Part shown: in pieces, positions 17,554 through 28,078 of the stretch | Layout: each line of letters begins with the position of its first letter | How positions within the stretch are numbered: the stretch's first letter is position 1 | Source of the DNA: Algoriphagus formosus | Lineage (GTDB): Bacteria; Bacteroidota; Bacteroidia; Cytophagales; Cyclobacteriaceae | Direction: 5' to 3' | NCBI RefSeq assembly: GCF_002807035.1 | Contig: NZ_NIUC01000005.1 | Coordinates: 1-64,000 of the forward strand | Length of the DNA: 64,000 bases | Notes under the pieces: model-generated | The model's database searches: none | Told to the model about the DNA's origin: nothing | What the model saw: the letters and a program-made list of their open reading frames with translations, nothing else | Translations under genes and position numbers: made by a program

Positions 17554-18426
17554 ATGTTCGTAAAAGCTATTCAGGAAGTCGCCGGTTTCACCCGGGCCAT
17601 ACATTCAATTTCAAGAAATTTTGGAGGAAAAAATATCCAACGGGGTTCAGCTACTTTATTTTTTGTCAATCAGGAAGGCTGGGCTCTCACTTGCAAGCAT
17701 GTCGCACAATGGATCATGCAAGCGGATGCAATCAATAAGAATTACAGAAGCTTCTTGGACCAAAGTCCTTCCTTGAGTGGAAAGCAACAAAATATTTTGG
17801 CAAAATCACTCAATCTCTCACAGGATATAGCCTGCGAAATGCGGATTACCTTTGTGGACTGTGTAGATAAAATAAAAAACATAAAGTTTGTCCTTCATCC
17901 TACCTATGACCTGGCTCTATTAAAATTTGAAGGGTTTGACAAGTCCTTATCACAGGGAAAACCACGCTTTTTGAAAGATGATCAGAGTGTCCAGCCAGGA
18001 GCAATGCTGTGCCGCCTAGGCTTTCCCTTCCCGGAATTTTCCAATTTTCAGTTTAATGCTGAGAAAAACCAACTTGAATGGACCTCAAACGGAGTAGCCC
18101 GATCCCCAAGATTTCCAATTGAAGGAATGCTCACCCGATTTTTGGGAGACCAAAACAAAAAAATATACGGCATCGAACTCAGTACACCGGGTCTTCGAGG
18201 ACAGAGTGGGGGACCATTATTTGATGAAATGGGAAGAATAGTCGGCATGCAAAGCCGGACAAAACACCTTCACCTTGGTTTTGATATTGAGGATAAGGAA
18301 ATAGTTGCCCATGGAAAGACAAAAAAAATCAACGACTATGCCTTCATTCATCTAGGTGAATGTATCCATGTAAGCGTCATCAAAGAATTCCTCAAAGCTC
18401 AAAATGTCAGTTTTGAAGAGGGATAA
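17554..18426 (+). CDS. Trypsin-like serine protease domain protein without signal peptide
   Basis: 290 residues. The chymotrypsin/trypsin-fold triad is visible: His49 in ALTCKHVAQW, Asp in HPTYDLALLKF and Ser in LRGQSGGPLFDEMGRIVGM. The family is the trypsin_2 group (DegP-like protease domain), but there is no PDZ domain, no signal peptide and no membrane segment, so it appears cytosolic. An insertion of about 50 residues rich in Gln/Ser/Leu follows the His strand. Substrate unknown. It is alone on its strand and converges on icd with a shared terminator. Confidence 0.82.
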   Translation: MFVKAIQEVAGFTRAIHSISRNFGGKNIQRGSATLFFVNQEGWALTCKHVAQWIMQADAINKNYRSFLDQSPSLSGKQQNILAKSLNLSQDIACEMRITFVDCVDKIKNIKFVLHPTYDLALLKFEGFDKSLSQGKPRFLKDDQSVQPGAMLCRLGFPFPEFSNFQFNAEKNQLEWTSNGVARSPRFPIEGMLTRFLGDQNKKIYGIELSTPGLRGQSGGPLFDEMGRIVGMQSRTKHLHLGFDIEDKEIVAHGKTKKINDYAFIHLGECIHVSVIKEFLKAQNVSFEEG

Positions 18427-18460
18427 AAAAAGCCGCAGTTTGAGCTGCGGCTTTGATTTT

Positions 18461-18462
<2 letters not shown>
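18424..18462. terminator. Bidirectional terminator
   Basis: AAAGCCGCAG / CTGCGGCTTT stem between the convergent protease and icd genes, with A and T runs on both sides. Confidence 0.85.
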
Positions 18463-20704
<2,242 letters not shown>

Positions 20705-20803
20705 TTATAATCGAAATGTTTGAATGTAATCCTGTCCTATCAACAGGATGAAATTAGGTTTGAAATCAGTAAAATAGGTGATAACAGGATGATTTTGAGG
20801 TCG

Positions 20804-20833
20804 CAAAAATACAGATTTTACAATGCTTTCAAA
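20804..20833 (-). promoter_or_regulatory. icd promoter
   Basis: Minus-strand -33 TTTG (20830-20833), 18-bp spacer, -7 TATTTTTG (20804-20811). A hairpin ATCCTG...CAGGAT lies between it and the start codon, around 20732-20752. Confidence 0.6.
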
Positions 20834-20871
20834 TTCCGGTCGTGGAATTCAGGTAAAAATCAAAGAATAAC

Positions 20872-21669
20872 TTAAAGCAACTTAAAATTATCCGCATCTG
20901 TCCATGCTGGAAATTTTTTGCGATAGCTATCCAGGTTAGCTTTATCCAACTCAATAGTGGAAATCAGTTCCTTTTCTCCCAAATCCAACAATCTTTCTCC
21001 TTTGAAATCGTAAACTACCGAATGTCCAACATAGGGAATTTGGTTTCCATCTGTACCTACTCGATTTAAGCCCACAGAATAGACTAGGTTTTCAATAGCT
21101 CTAGCAGGCAACAAAGCATCCCAAGCAGAAGTACGTACAGCAGGCCAGGAAGCAACATAAAAAATCAAATCGTAGTCCATTCTTGATTCTCCCATTCGGT
21201 TACGAGACCATACCGGGAATCTTAAATCATAACAGATTTGAGGGCAAATTCTCCAACCATTCAGTTCAAAAATTGGAAGATCGGTTCCGGCAGAAAAATA
21301 ATGATGCTCTTCAGCCATGCGAAACAAATGGCGTTTATCATAGGTAGATATTTTCCCATCAGGCTGAACCCACAGCAGGCGGTTGAAATAATTTTTCCCA
21401 TCACGAATAATCACACTTCCAGCAATCACAGCTTTCTTCTGCGCTGCAAGCTGCTGCATCCACCTACACACATGAAAATTCATGGGTTCACTAACTTCCT
21501 CCACATCCATGGTAAAGCCCGTAGGAAACATCTCCGGGAGCAAAATCAGATCAACCGACTCTTCCATTTGCCAGAGTTTCTCTTCAAGCATGGCAAGGTT
21601 GGCCACCTTATCCTTCCAATAAAGATCAGTCTGTACGAGGGCTAAAGTCAGTTTGGAATTTTGGATCAT
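20872..21669 (-). CDS. Carbon-nitrogen hydrolase, omega-amidase type
   Basis: 265 residues of the nitrilase fold with the full Glu-Lys-Cys triad: Glu46 in LLPEMFPTGF, Lys112 in YDKRHLFRM and Cys146 in QICYDLRFPVW. The FPTGF and RHLFRMAEEHHYF segments point to the YafV/Nit2-like omega-amidases that hydrolyse 2-oxoglutaramate or 2-oxosuccinamate in metabolite repair. Cytosolic. Its start overlaps the def stop by 4 bases, so it is the last gene of a hemerythrin-ruvX-def-amidase operon. Confidence 0.9.
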   Translation of the reverse strand: MIQNSKLTLALVQTDLYWKDKVANLAMLEEKLWQMEESVDLILLPEMFPTGFTMDVEEVSEPMNFHVCRWMQQLAAQKKAVIAGSVIIRDGKNYFNRLLWVQPDGKISTYDKRHLFRMAEEHHYFSAGTDLPIFELNGWRICPQICYDLRFPVWSRNRMGESRMDYDLIFYVASWPAVRTSAWDALLPARAIENLVYSVGLNRVGTDGNQIPYVGHSVVYDFKGERLLDLGEKELISTIELDKANLDSYRKKFPAWTDADNFKLL

Positions 21670-22220
21670 TTGAGAGGGTAAATCATTCGATAGTCTGTAG
21701 GGACCTTCCCTTTACTGATATCGATCAATTTTGACTTGAGAAGTCTTTTTTTCAATCCTTTGAGGTAATCAACAAAAAGAATCCCTTCCAAATGATCGTA
21801 TTCATGCTGAATCACACGGGCGGTCATTCCAGAGAACTCTTCCTCCTTCAGATTCCAGTTTTCATCATAGTATTCCAATGTCAATTTTTCGGGACGAATA
21901 ATTTCAGCCCGTACATCGGGAATGCTCAGACAGCCCTCCTCAAATCCAAAATCATCTCCATATTCATCCAAAAGAATCGGATTGATAAAGGCTCTTCGAA
22001 TCCCCTTTTCGGTATCATCCTCATCCAGCATCAAGCTGCTGTCAATCACAAAAAGTCTTACGCCTTGATTGATTTGGGGTGCAGCTAGGCCTACACCATT
22101 GGCATGATCCATGGTAGCGAACATCGAGTCGATGAACTCTTTCAGGTCTTTACCCTCCTCTATGTCTTCAGCTTCTTTGGTGAGGATGGGGTTACCGTAT
22201 GATACGATTGGATAAATCAT
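21666..22220 (-). CDS. def: Peptide deformylase
   Basis: 184 residues. All three motifs are intact: GVGLAAPQ at residue 42-49, EEGCLSIP with Cys97, and QHEYDHLEG with His139, Glu140 and His143. It removes the formyl group from nascent proteins using Fe2+ or Zn2+. Both ends overlap neighbours by 4 bases (ruvX upstream, amidase downstream), which suggests coupled translation. Confidence 0.97.
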   Translation of the reverse strand: MIYPIVSYGNPILTKEAEDIEEGKDLKEFIDSMFATMDHANGVGLAAPQINQGVRLFVIDSSLMLDEDDTEKGIRRAFINPILLDEYGDDFGFEEGCLSIPDVRAEIIRPEKLTLEYYDENWNLKEEEFSGMTARVIQHEYDHLEGILFVDYLKGLKKRLLKSKLIDISKGKVPTDYRMIYPLK

Positions 22221-22630
22221 TTTTGTGATAGAAAGGATTGTAATATGATAGTTGCACTTATTTTATCGAGGTTACCCGACTTCTCTAGTCTGTCTTTTTT
22301 CTTACTACCCATCGAAATCATGGACTGCATTGCCATTTTTGAAGTAAATCGCTCGTCCATGAGATGAATGGGAATAGCTGGAAATTCACTTTCCAATTTA
22401 GCTTTGAGATCGTAAACGGGCTTTGTCATTTGGGTGGCCTCACCTTGAAGGTTTCTAGGAAGACCTAGGACAATCGCCTCGATTTCTTCACTCGAAGTAT
22501 ATTTTTTCAAAAAGGGCAACAAGTCTTGCGTAGGGATAGTTTCAAGTGGATTTGCCACTATCTGCAAAGGATCAGTCACGGCAAGACCAGTCCTTTTGGA
22601 ACCCAAGTCAATCGCCAAAATTCTAGGCAT
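22217..22630 (-). CDS. ruvX: Putative pre-16S rRNA nuclease / Holliday junction resolvase RuvX
   Basis: 137 residues, the YqgF family. RNase H-like fold with Asp in LAIDLGSKRTGLAVTD, GLPRNLQGEAT in the middle, MDERFTSKMA with its Glu, and a C-terminal LDKISATIILQSFL containing the last Asp. Family members trim the 5' end of 16S rRNA or act on branched DNA. The start codon overlaps the hemerythrin stop by one base. Confidence 0.93.
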   Translation of the reverse strand: MPRILAIDLGSKRTGLAVTDPLQIVANPLETIPTQDLLPFLKKYTSSEEIEAIVLGLPRNLQGEATQMTKPVYDLKAKLESEFPAIPIHLMDERFTSKMAMQSMISMGSKKKDRLEKSGNLDKISATIILQSFLSQK

Positions 22631-23388
22631 TAGTTAGTTCGTATTTTTTGATAAATTCTCCTAAGAACCTCCCTCTCCAATTCCACGGCCTTGGGAAAAA
22701 GTAATTCATCTTCGATCTGAGCATGGATGGTGAGTTCCCTTTCAAAATTTTGAAGCTCGTGAAAAAGTACTTTCATGGTTAAAGGAGCCGACTCTTCCAG
22801 TGAATAATCATTGGTGAGCTTTCGAATCCCTTCCATCTCATCATCATGGATTTCGTGTTGCTCGGCCAACAGTCTCACAGGATCTTTTTCTAAAATAGTC
22901 ACTGCATCGTGCAGCGCAAAATTCCCATCTTCTACATCCTGCAATAGCTCAATTCTCTTGAACAGCCTGCTTTCCTCCTCATGGATGTGATGAATAAAAT
23001 CCTCCACAAACAGCGGAAACATGATCTTCAAATCAGCCATTAGTGCTTCAAAACCAGGCTCTGGCTTTACTCCACTAATCATATTGGATAAGAAGGGGAG
23101 TTCTTGTCGTACAAAGTAGTAGTGCTTTTTCTTCAGGTAAGCGACCAAGACTTCGATGGGATTCAGATAAAGTTGCTCTGGAGTTGGCTCCTGATGCAGT
23201 GCCCATGATTCGAGCTCTGCTATTAATTGGTTGGGATTAACTTTATGCTTTTTACAGACATGTTCCAGAGAGTCAGCTGGATATTGATAAAAACTGATCC
23301 CGAAGTAATGCAAGACAGAAGCAAAAACATAATTATGGGAGACTAAGTCTTCCAAAGATGTTTTATTAAGCTTTTGGGGGTCTTGCAT
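22630..23388 (-). CDS. Hemerythrin HHE domain protein with ScdA-like N-terminal domain
   Basis: About 252 residues. The N-terminal ~55 residues resemble the ScdA/DUF542 domain (TSLEDLVSHNYVFASVLHYFGIS...LEHVCKKHKVN), but the family's CC pair is replaced by FYQYP. The C-terminal part is a hemerythrin four-helix bundle with iron-ligand candidates in FIHHIHEEESRLF, LAEQHEIHDDEM and ELTIHAQIEDELLFPK. ScdA/RIC proteins repair iron-sulfur centres after nitrosative or oxidative damage. I start at 23388 (MQDPQKLNK), since upstream residues do not belong to the family. Confidence 0.82.
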   Translation of the reverse strand: MQDPQKLNKTSLEDLVSHNYVFASVLHYFGISFYQYPADSLEHVCKKHKVNPNQLIAELESWALHQEPTPEQLYLNPIEVLVAYLKKKHYYFVRQELPFLSNMISGVKPEPGFEALMADLKIMFPLFVEDFIHHIHEEESRLFKRIELLQDVEDGNFALHDAVTILEKDPVRLLAEQHEIHDDEMEGIRKLTNDYSLEESAPLTMKVLFHELQNFERELTIHAQIEDELLFPKAVELEREVLRRIYQKIRTN

Positions 23389-23547
23389 TGGACAAAAATA
23401 ATTATTTTTAACAGAATAATGGAGACAATTCCATCCCAATATCAGTTACATTCGTATAATCCTTGTTTAGGATTATCATAAATTTCTGTTTATTGGAAGA
23501 AACACCATCGTTTATCAGGTGTTTAGAATAATAAAACCAACTTTAAC

Positions 23548-25203
23548 GTGAGCCATACAAAAAACTCAAAATCTCAAATTCGCCTACCCATTTTCCTAGC
23601 CTTGGCCATCTCGGCGGGTATTTGGATTGGTGCCACTTTTGCCGAACCCGAAAACAATCAGAATGATCTCCGAGCAGCATTATACAAAATGCAAGAGATC
23701 ATGACATACATCAATCGCGACTATGTCGATAGTGTCAACACCAACGATCTTGTAGAATATGGGATCACAAAAATGCTCGAGAATCTTGATCCACACTCTA
23801 GCTACATTCCGGCAAGGGATGCTACTCTGGCTCAATCTCAGCTTGATGGTGAATTTGATGGAATTGGAGTTGAGTTTGGGATCATCCGGGACACCATTTA
23901 TGTGGTTGCTCCGCTCACAGGAGGCCCTTCTGAAGCATTGGGAATTCAATCTGGAGACCAAATCATCAATGTAGATGGAGAAACAGTAGCCGGGACAGGT
24001 ATTACGAATCGAGATGTGTTTGACCTATTGCGTGGACCAAAAGGTTCAAAAGTCGTGGTAGACATCAAGCGTAAAAATCAGCCTGAACTGATCACCTACG
24101 AAATCACCCGCGACAAAATCCCTCAATACAGCATCAATGCCTCATATATGGTCAATGATGAAATCGGCTATGTGAAAATCACCCGATTTGCCGCTACGAC
24201 CTACAACGAATTTCAAGAGTCTATCACAGACTTGAAAAATCAAGGAATGAAGAAACTCATCATAGACCTTCAGGGAAATCCGGGGGGCTACATGGGGGCT
24301 GCTATCAATATCGCAGATGAAATCCTTGGAGACAGGGCTCTGATTGTTTCTCAGGAAGGAAAAGTAGAACAGTACAGCCAAAAAGCCTATGCCTTCAGAC
24401 CTGGTTTGTTTGAAAACGGTTCTGTGATTGTATTGGTAAATGAGGGTTCTGCCTCAGCATCTGAGATTCTTGCCGGCGCAATTCAGGATAATGATCGCGG
24501 TTTGATAGTAGGTCGGAGATCCTTTGGTAAAGGACTTGTACAAATGCCTATCGACTTATCTGATGGTGCAGAACTCAGACTTACCATAGCCAGATACTTC
24601 ACTCCTTCGGGAAGATCGATTCAAAAGCCTTACGGGCCAGACTATGAAGCCTATGAACGAGATTGGATGGAGCGCTTCGAGCATGGAGAGTTTTTCTCTG
24701 CAGATAGCATCAAGTTCAATGATAGCCTGAAATACGAAACCACAAAAGGTAGAATCGTATATGGCGGAGGTGGAATCATGCCGGATTATTTCGTGCCACT
24801 CGACACCACCTATTCCTCAGCCTATGTAAGCAGACTTTTCAACTCCGATTCCTCAAGAGAGTTCATTTTGGATTACACCAACAAGAACAAGGACAAGTTT
24901 TCAGACATGAGCTTGGAGGAATATTATAGAGATTTCGAAGTCAGTGATGCCATGCTGAAAGACTTGGTAGCAGTGGGAGAAAAGAATAAAGTCAAGTTTG
25001 ACTCAAAGGACTTTAATGAATCAGTAGATTACCTTAAGGTACTGGTGAAAGCACATTTGGGTCGTCAGATTTATGACGACGATGCATTCTACATGGTCAT
25101 CAATGACATCAACGAAGTTTATCAGCAAGCTATCAAACTATTCGACGAGGCAGAAAGAATCGCCATGGCTACTGATCTGAGCGAAATGGCAGAAGAAGAA
25201 TAA
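23548..25203 (+). CDS. S41 family C-terminal processing peptidase (second in window)
   Basis: 551 residues. Signal/anchor segment LPIFLALAISAGIWIGATF, then the LDPHSSYIP motif, PDZ domain (FDGIGVEFGIIRDTIYVV...GIQSGDQIINVDG) and protease core with Ser in GSASASEILAGAI and Lys in RSFGKGLVQMP. Probably a periplasmic processing protease; paralogue of the one at 1662-3329, with which it shares the same layout. The start is GTG at 23548. A strong terminator follows. Confidence 0.92.
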   Translation: MSHTKNSKSQIRLPIFLALAISAGIWIGATFAEPENNQNDLRAALYKMQEIMTYINRDYVDSVNTNDLVEYGITKMLENLDPHSSYIPARDATLAQSQLDGEFDGIGVEFGIIRDTIYVVAPLTGGPSEALGIQSGDQIINVDGETVAGTGITNRDVFDLLRGPKGSKVVVDIKRKNQPELITYEITRDKIPQYSINASYMVNDEIGYVKITRFAATTYNEFQESITDLKNQGMKKLIIDLQGNPGGYMGAAINIADEILGDRALIVSQEGKVEQYSQKAYAFRPGLFENGSVIVLVNEGSASASEILAGAIQDNDRGLIVGRRSFGKGLVQMPIDLSDGAELRLTIARYFTPSGRSIQKPYGPDYEAYERDWMERFEHGEFFSADSIKFNDSLKYETTKGRIVYGGGGIMPDYFVPLDTTYSSAYVSRLFNSDSSREFILDYTNKNKDKFSDMSLEEYYRDFEVSDAMLKDLVAVGEKNKVKFDSKDFNESVDYLKVLVKAHLGRQIYDDDAFYMVINDINEVYQQAIKLFDEAERIAMATDLSEMAEEE

Positions 25204-25225
25204 GTCGATTGTGAAATTATAATTG

Positions 25226-25262
25226 AAAGGACCAACCTTGGGATTAAGGTTGGTCCTTTTTG
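25226..25262 (+). terminator. Terminator of the S41 protease gene
   Basis: Perfect 14-bp stem AAAGGACCAACCTT / AAGGTTGGTCCTTT followed by T-run. Confidence 0.9.
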
Positions 25263-25311
25263 CTTTCGTTCAGATTAGGCCTATCTTGAGAAAACTCAAA
25301 ATTAACTATTC

Positions 25312-25749
25312 ATGAAAGTTTTCATTCTTTTGTTAGCTGTATCCCTGGCCATGTCAATCCCCCTATCTGCTCAAATCAAAGTCAATCACATTGCCGTGCA
25401 TGTTTCTGATCTGGAAAAGAGCATGGCCTTCTACCAATCTATTCTGGACTTACAGGAAATTGATGAACCTTTCAAAGATGGTTTACACGCTTGGTACGAT
25501 ATCGGTGGCGGGGCAGCTTTGCATTTGATCGAAGCTGATCGAGTTCCTACTGAAATCTCCAAGACCAATCATCTTTGCTTCAGCATGTCTGACATGGACA
25601 GTTTTATTCAGCGACTCAAAGCTGCCGATTATCCATTTGAGGATTGGCCAGGAAAAAAAGGACAGATTACCACTAGACCTGATGGAGTCCGACAGATTTA
25701 CATTCAAGATCCAGATGGATATTGGCTGGAAATCAACGATGATTATTAG
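25312..25749 (+). CDS. Secreted VOC (glyoxalase/bleomycin resistance) superfamily protein
   Basis: 145 residues. A clear signal peptide (MKVFILLLAVSLAMSIPLSAQ) is followed by one VOC module: IKVNHIAVHVSDLEKSMAFYQ at the start and DGVRQIYIQDPDGYWLEINDD at the end. Metal-ligand candidates are the first His (NHIAVH), the His in NHLCFSM and the last Glu (LEIND). Exported VOC proteins are unusual outside Bacteroidota. Substrate unknown. Confidence 0.85.
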   Translation: MKVFILLLAVSLAMSIPLSAQIKVNHIAVHVSDLEKSMAFYQSILDLQEIDEPFKDGLHAWYDIGGGAALHLIEADRVPTEISKTNHLCFSMSDMDSFIQRLKAADYPFEDWPGKKGQITTRPDGVRQIYIQDPDGYWLEINDDY

Positions 25750-25905
25750 TCTTTTTGACTATTCGTCATGATACCTTCAACTGCCAAATTTTTTCAATAA
25801 ACCGAGATGGAAGGTATAGGCGTGAAGTATCTGGATGCTGAGCATCTTGGGCCATTCTACCGAATCCATTTTCTCACAGGAAGAAAAGCGAAAACACCTT
25901 AAATC

Positions 25906-25943
25906 AAAAAAGCCCGATCAGCTATGAACTGATCGGGCTTCTA
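25906..25943 (-). terminator. Terminator of the M1 peptidase gene
   Basis: AAGCCCGATCAG / CTGATCGGGCTT stem with flanking A-run, just past the M1 stop. Confidence 0.85.
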
Positions 25944-25963
25944 ATTTTTATCAAATCGGGGAT

Positions 25964-27916
25964 TTAATCCTCATAAATTGGCTGTGGCCAGCTATCATTT
26001 CCTAGATTAATATCTGGAAGCACCTTGTCTGGATCAATCACCACAGACTTCACTTTTTTGGTGGTCTTGATCAAATGATTCCAAGTATCTCCACGCTGCC
26101 AGATCTCCACAGGTAACATTTGACGTTCTTTGCTACCATCTTCAAATTCTATTTCCAAAAGTACAGGCATTGGAATGTCTCCTTTATTGTTGATTACCGC
26201 TACATAATTCCCTGCGTAAGGAACCACGGCATTTAAGCCCAAATCGATATTTCCATTGCCATAAAACCATCCCTGCCAGAACCAGGAAAGATTTTCGCCA
26301 GCTACATTTTCCATGTGATTGAAGAAATCAGTAGGCTGAGGGTGCTTGTAGGCCCAAGTCTCAATGTAAGATCGAAAAGCATTGTCAAATCGCTCTGCAC
26401 CAAGAACGTATTCCCGAAGCATAATCAAGCCAATCGCTGGCTTCATGTAGGCTACCATACCCAAATTAGAGGTATTGGCTACATCCGGATAAGTATCAAT
26501 CCCCTCCCGATTTTCATTGAGGAAGTAATTATTGTATCGACGAGTCTGATTCAGTGTAGATGGATATTCTCCATCATTGAAAGCCAAAGTACTGTAGTGA
26601 TTGATAAAGGTATTGAAGCCCTCATCCATCCAAGCATAGCGACGCTCATTATTTCCCACAATCATCGGAAACCAGTTGTGTCCAAACTCATGGTCAGTCA
26701 CTCCCCAAAGACCTTCGCCCTTTGAAGTATATCGGCAGAAGTTCAAGCCTGGATATTCCATTCCACCAATATCTGCAGCCACATTGGTAGCAGCGTCGTA
26801 TGGGAATTCATACCACATCTCCGAGTAATGCTCAATTGAAGCCTTGGAATACTCCGTGGAACGGGACCAAGCTTCTTCTCCGTCAGATTCCTTTGGATAG
26901 ACAGATTGAGCTAAAATGGTCTTTCCGCTAGGAAGGTTGATTTTAGCAGCATCCCAAATGAATGTTTTGGAGGTAGCAAAAGCTATATCACGAGAATTTT
27001 GGATCTGAAAATGCCAAGTAATCATTCCCTCCTGCTTTGGACGGGTTAATTCTGTATTTTGAATCTCTTCAGGAGAGACCAAGTATACTGTCTCGTCGCT
27101 ATTCTGGGCCTTTTCATATCGATCCATCAATTCCGAAGAAAGGACCTCCTTCGGGTTCATTAATTTCCCACTCCCCACTACGATGTGATCATAAGGGACT
27201 GTTACCTTGTAATCAAAGTCTCCATACTCTAGATAAAACTCTCCCGCACCCAGATAAGGCTCCACATTCCATCCTTCGATATCATCAAAGACTGCCACTT
27301 TGGGATACCACTGCGCAAAGGCATATATCCAGCCATCCTCAACCTGTAGCCTTCCCATTCGATCCATACCTTTTTGAGGTACTTTGAAGGAAAAATTCAT
27401 GGAGATGGTAGCAGTTCCTCCCTTTGCTGGAATAGGCTCATCGAACCAAACCTGCATACGGGTATCTGAAATCAAATACTTGGAAGACACATTTCCTTTC
27501 TTCCCAACTTTCGCCTGGACAGCGGAGATTTCATAGCCTCCATCAGTATCACCATTGTAGCGATTACCCTGAATTGGTGTAGTTAAAGTACCACGTGAAT
27601 CCTCAGTAAATCGATTTTGCTCCAGCTGCAACCAGACAAAATCCAATTCCTCCGGGCTATTGTTGATATAGTCGATGGTTACTTTTCCTGCAAGGACGTG
27701 CTCCTCTTCGTTTAGCGTAACTTCAATTTGATAGTTAGCGGCATTTTGCCAGTAATTTTCGCTTGGCTTACCAGAAGCCGTCCGGGTGTAGGTACCCTTG
27801 CGATTCATAAATTCTCCAAAGTCAGCCTGGTTATTATCCAGACCTTGCTGAGCTATTACATTGCTCATACCAAGGCTACCTGTAAGTACCAGTCCTAAGA
27901 ATAATTTTTTGATCAT
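25964..27916 (-). CDS. M1 family metallopeptidase, secreted
   Basis: 650 residues. Signal peptide (LFLGLVLTGSLGMSNVIAQ), N-terminal beta domain, then the gluzincin site HEFGH at 409-413 with Glu432 18 residues further on (RRYAWMDEGFN). The exopeptidase GxMEN motif appears as GGMEYPG. The bacterial Bacteroidota subgroup is often annotated simply as M1 metallopeptidase. Likely periplasmic aminopeptidase for nutrient peptides. Monocistronic with its own terminator. Confidence 0.92.
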   Translation of the reverse strand: MIKKLFLGLVLTGSLGMSNVIAQQGLDNNQADFGEFMNRKGTYTRTASGKPSENYWQNAANYQIEVTLNEEEHVLAGKVTIDYINNSPEELDFVWLQLEQNRFTEDSRGTLTTPIQGNRYNGDTDGGYEISAVQAKVGKKGNVSSKYLISDTRMQVWFDEPIPAKGGTATISMNFSFKVPQKGMDRMGRLQVEDGWIYAFAQWYPKVAVFDDIEGWNVEPYLGAGEFYLEYGDFDYKVTVPYDHIVVGSGKLMNPKEVLSSELMDRYEKAQNSDETVYLVSPEEIQNTELTRPKQEGMITWHFQIQNSRDIAFATSKTFIWDAAKINLPSGKTILAQSVYPKESDGEEAWSRSTEYSKASIEHYSEMWYEFPYDAATNVAADIGGMEYPGLNFCRYTSKGEGLWGVTDHEFGHNWFPMIVGNNERRYAWMDEGFNTFINHYSTLAFNDGEYPSTLNQTRRYNNYFLNENREGIDTYPDVANTSNLGMVAYMKPAIGLIMLREYVLGAERFDNAFRSYIETWAYKHPQPTDFFNHMENVAGENLSWFWQGWFYGNGNIDLGLNAVVPYAGNYVAVINNKGDIPMPVLLEIEFEDGSKERQMLPVEIWQRGDTWNHLIKTTKKVKSVVIDPDKVLPDINLGNDSWPQPIYED

Positions 27917-28078
27917 AATTTATCGATTTTTTAAAGCTTTAAAATTAAGGACTCTATCGCTATCCTCAAGCTAATTTTACACTAGATGATAGAGATTAAC
28001 GATTTTTTACATGGGTCTAAAAATAGGATTCTTTAGTTTTTGACCTCAAATTTGCCTCACTATTACGCAAATCAAAAA

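Noticed and set aside
28000-28078. Cobalamin riboswitch ahead of the BtuB-like receptor
   Set aside because: The upstream region is short and shows no B12-box-like sequence.
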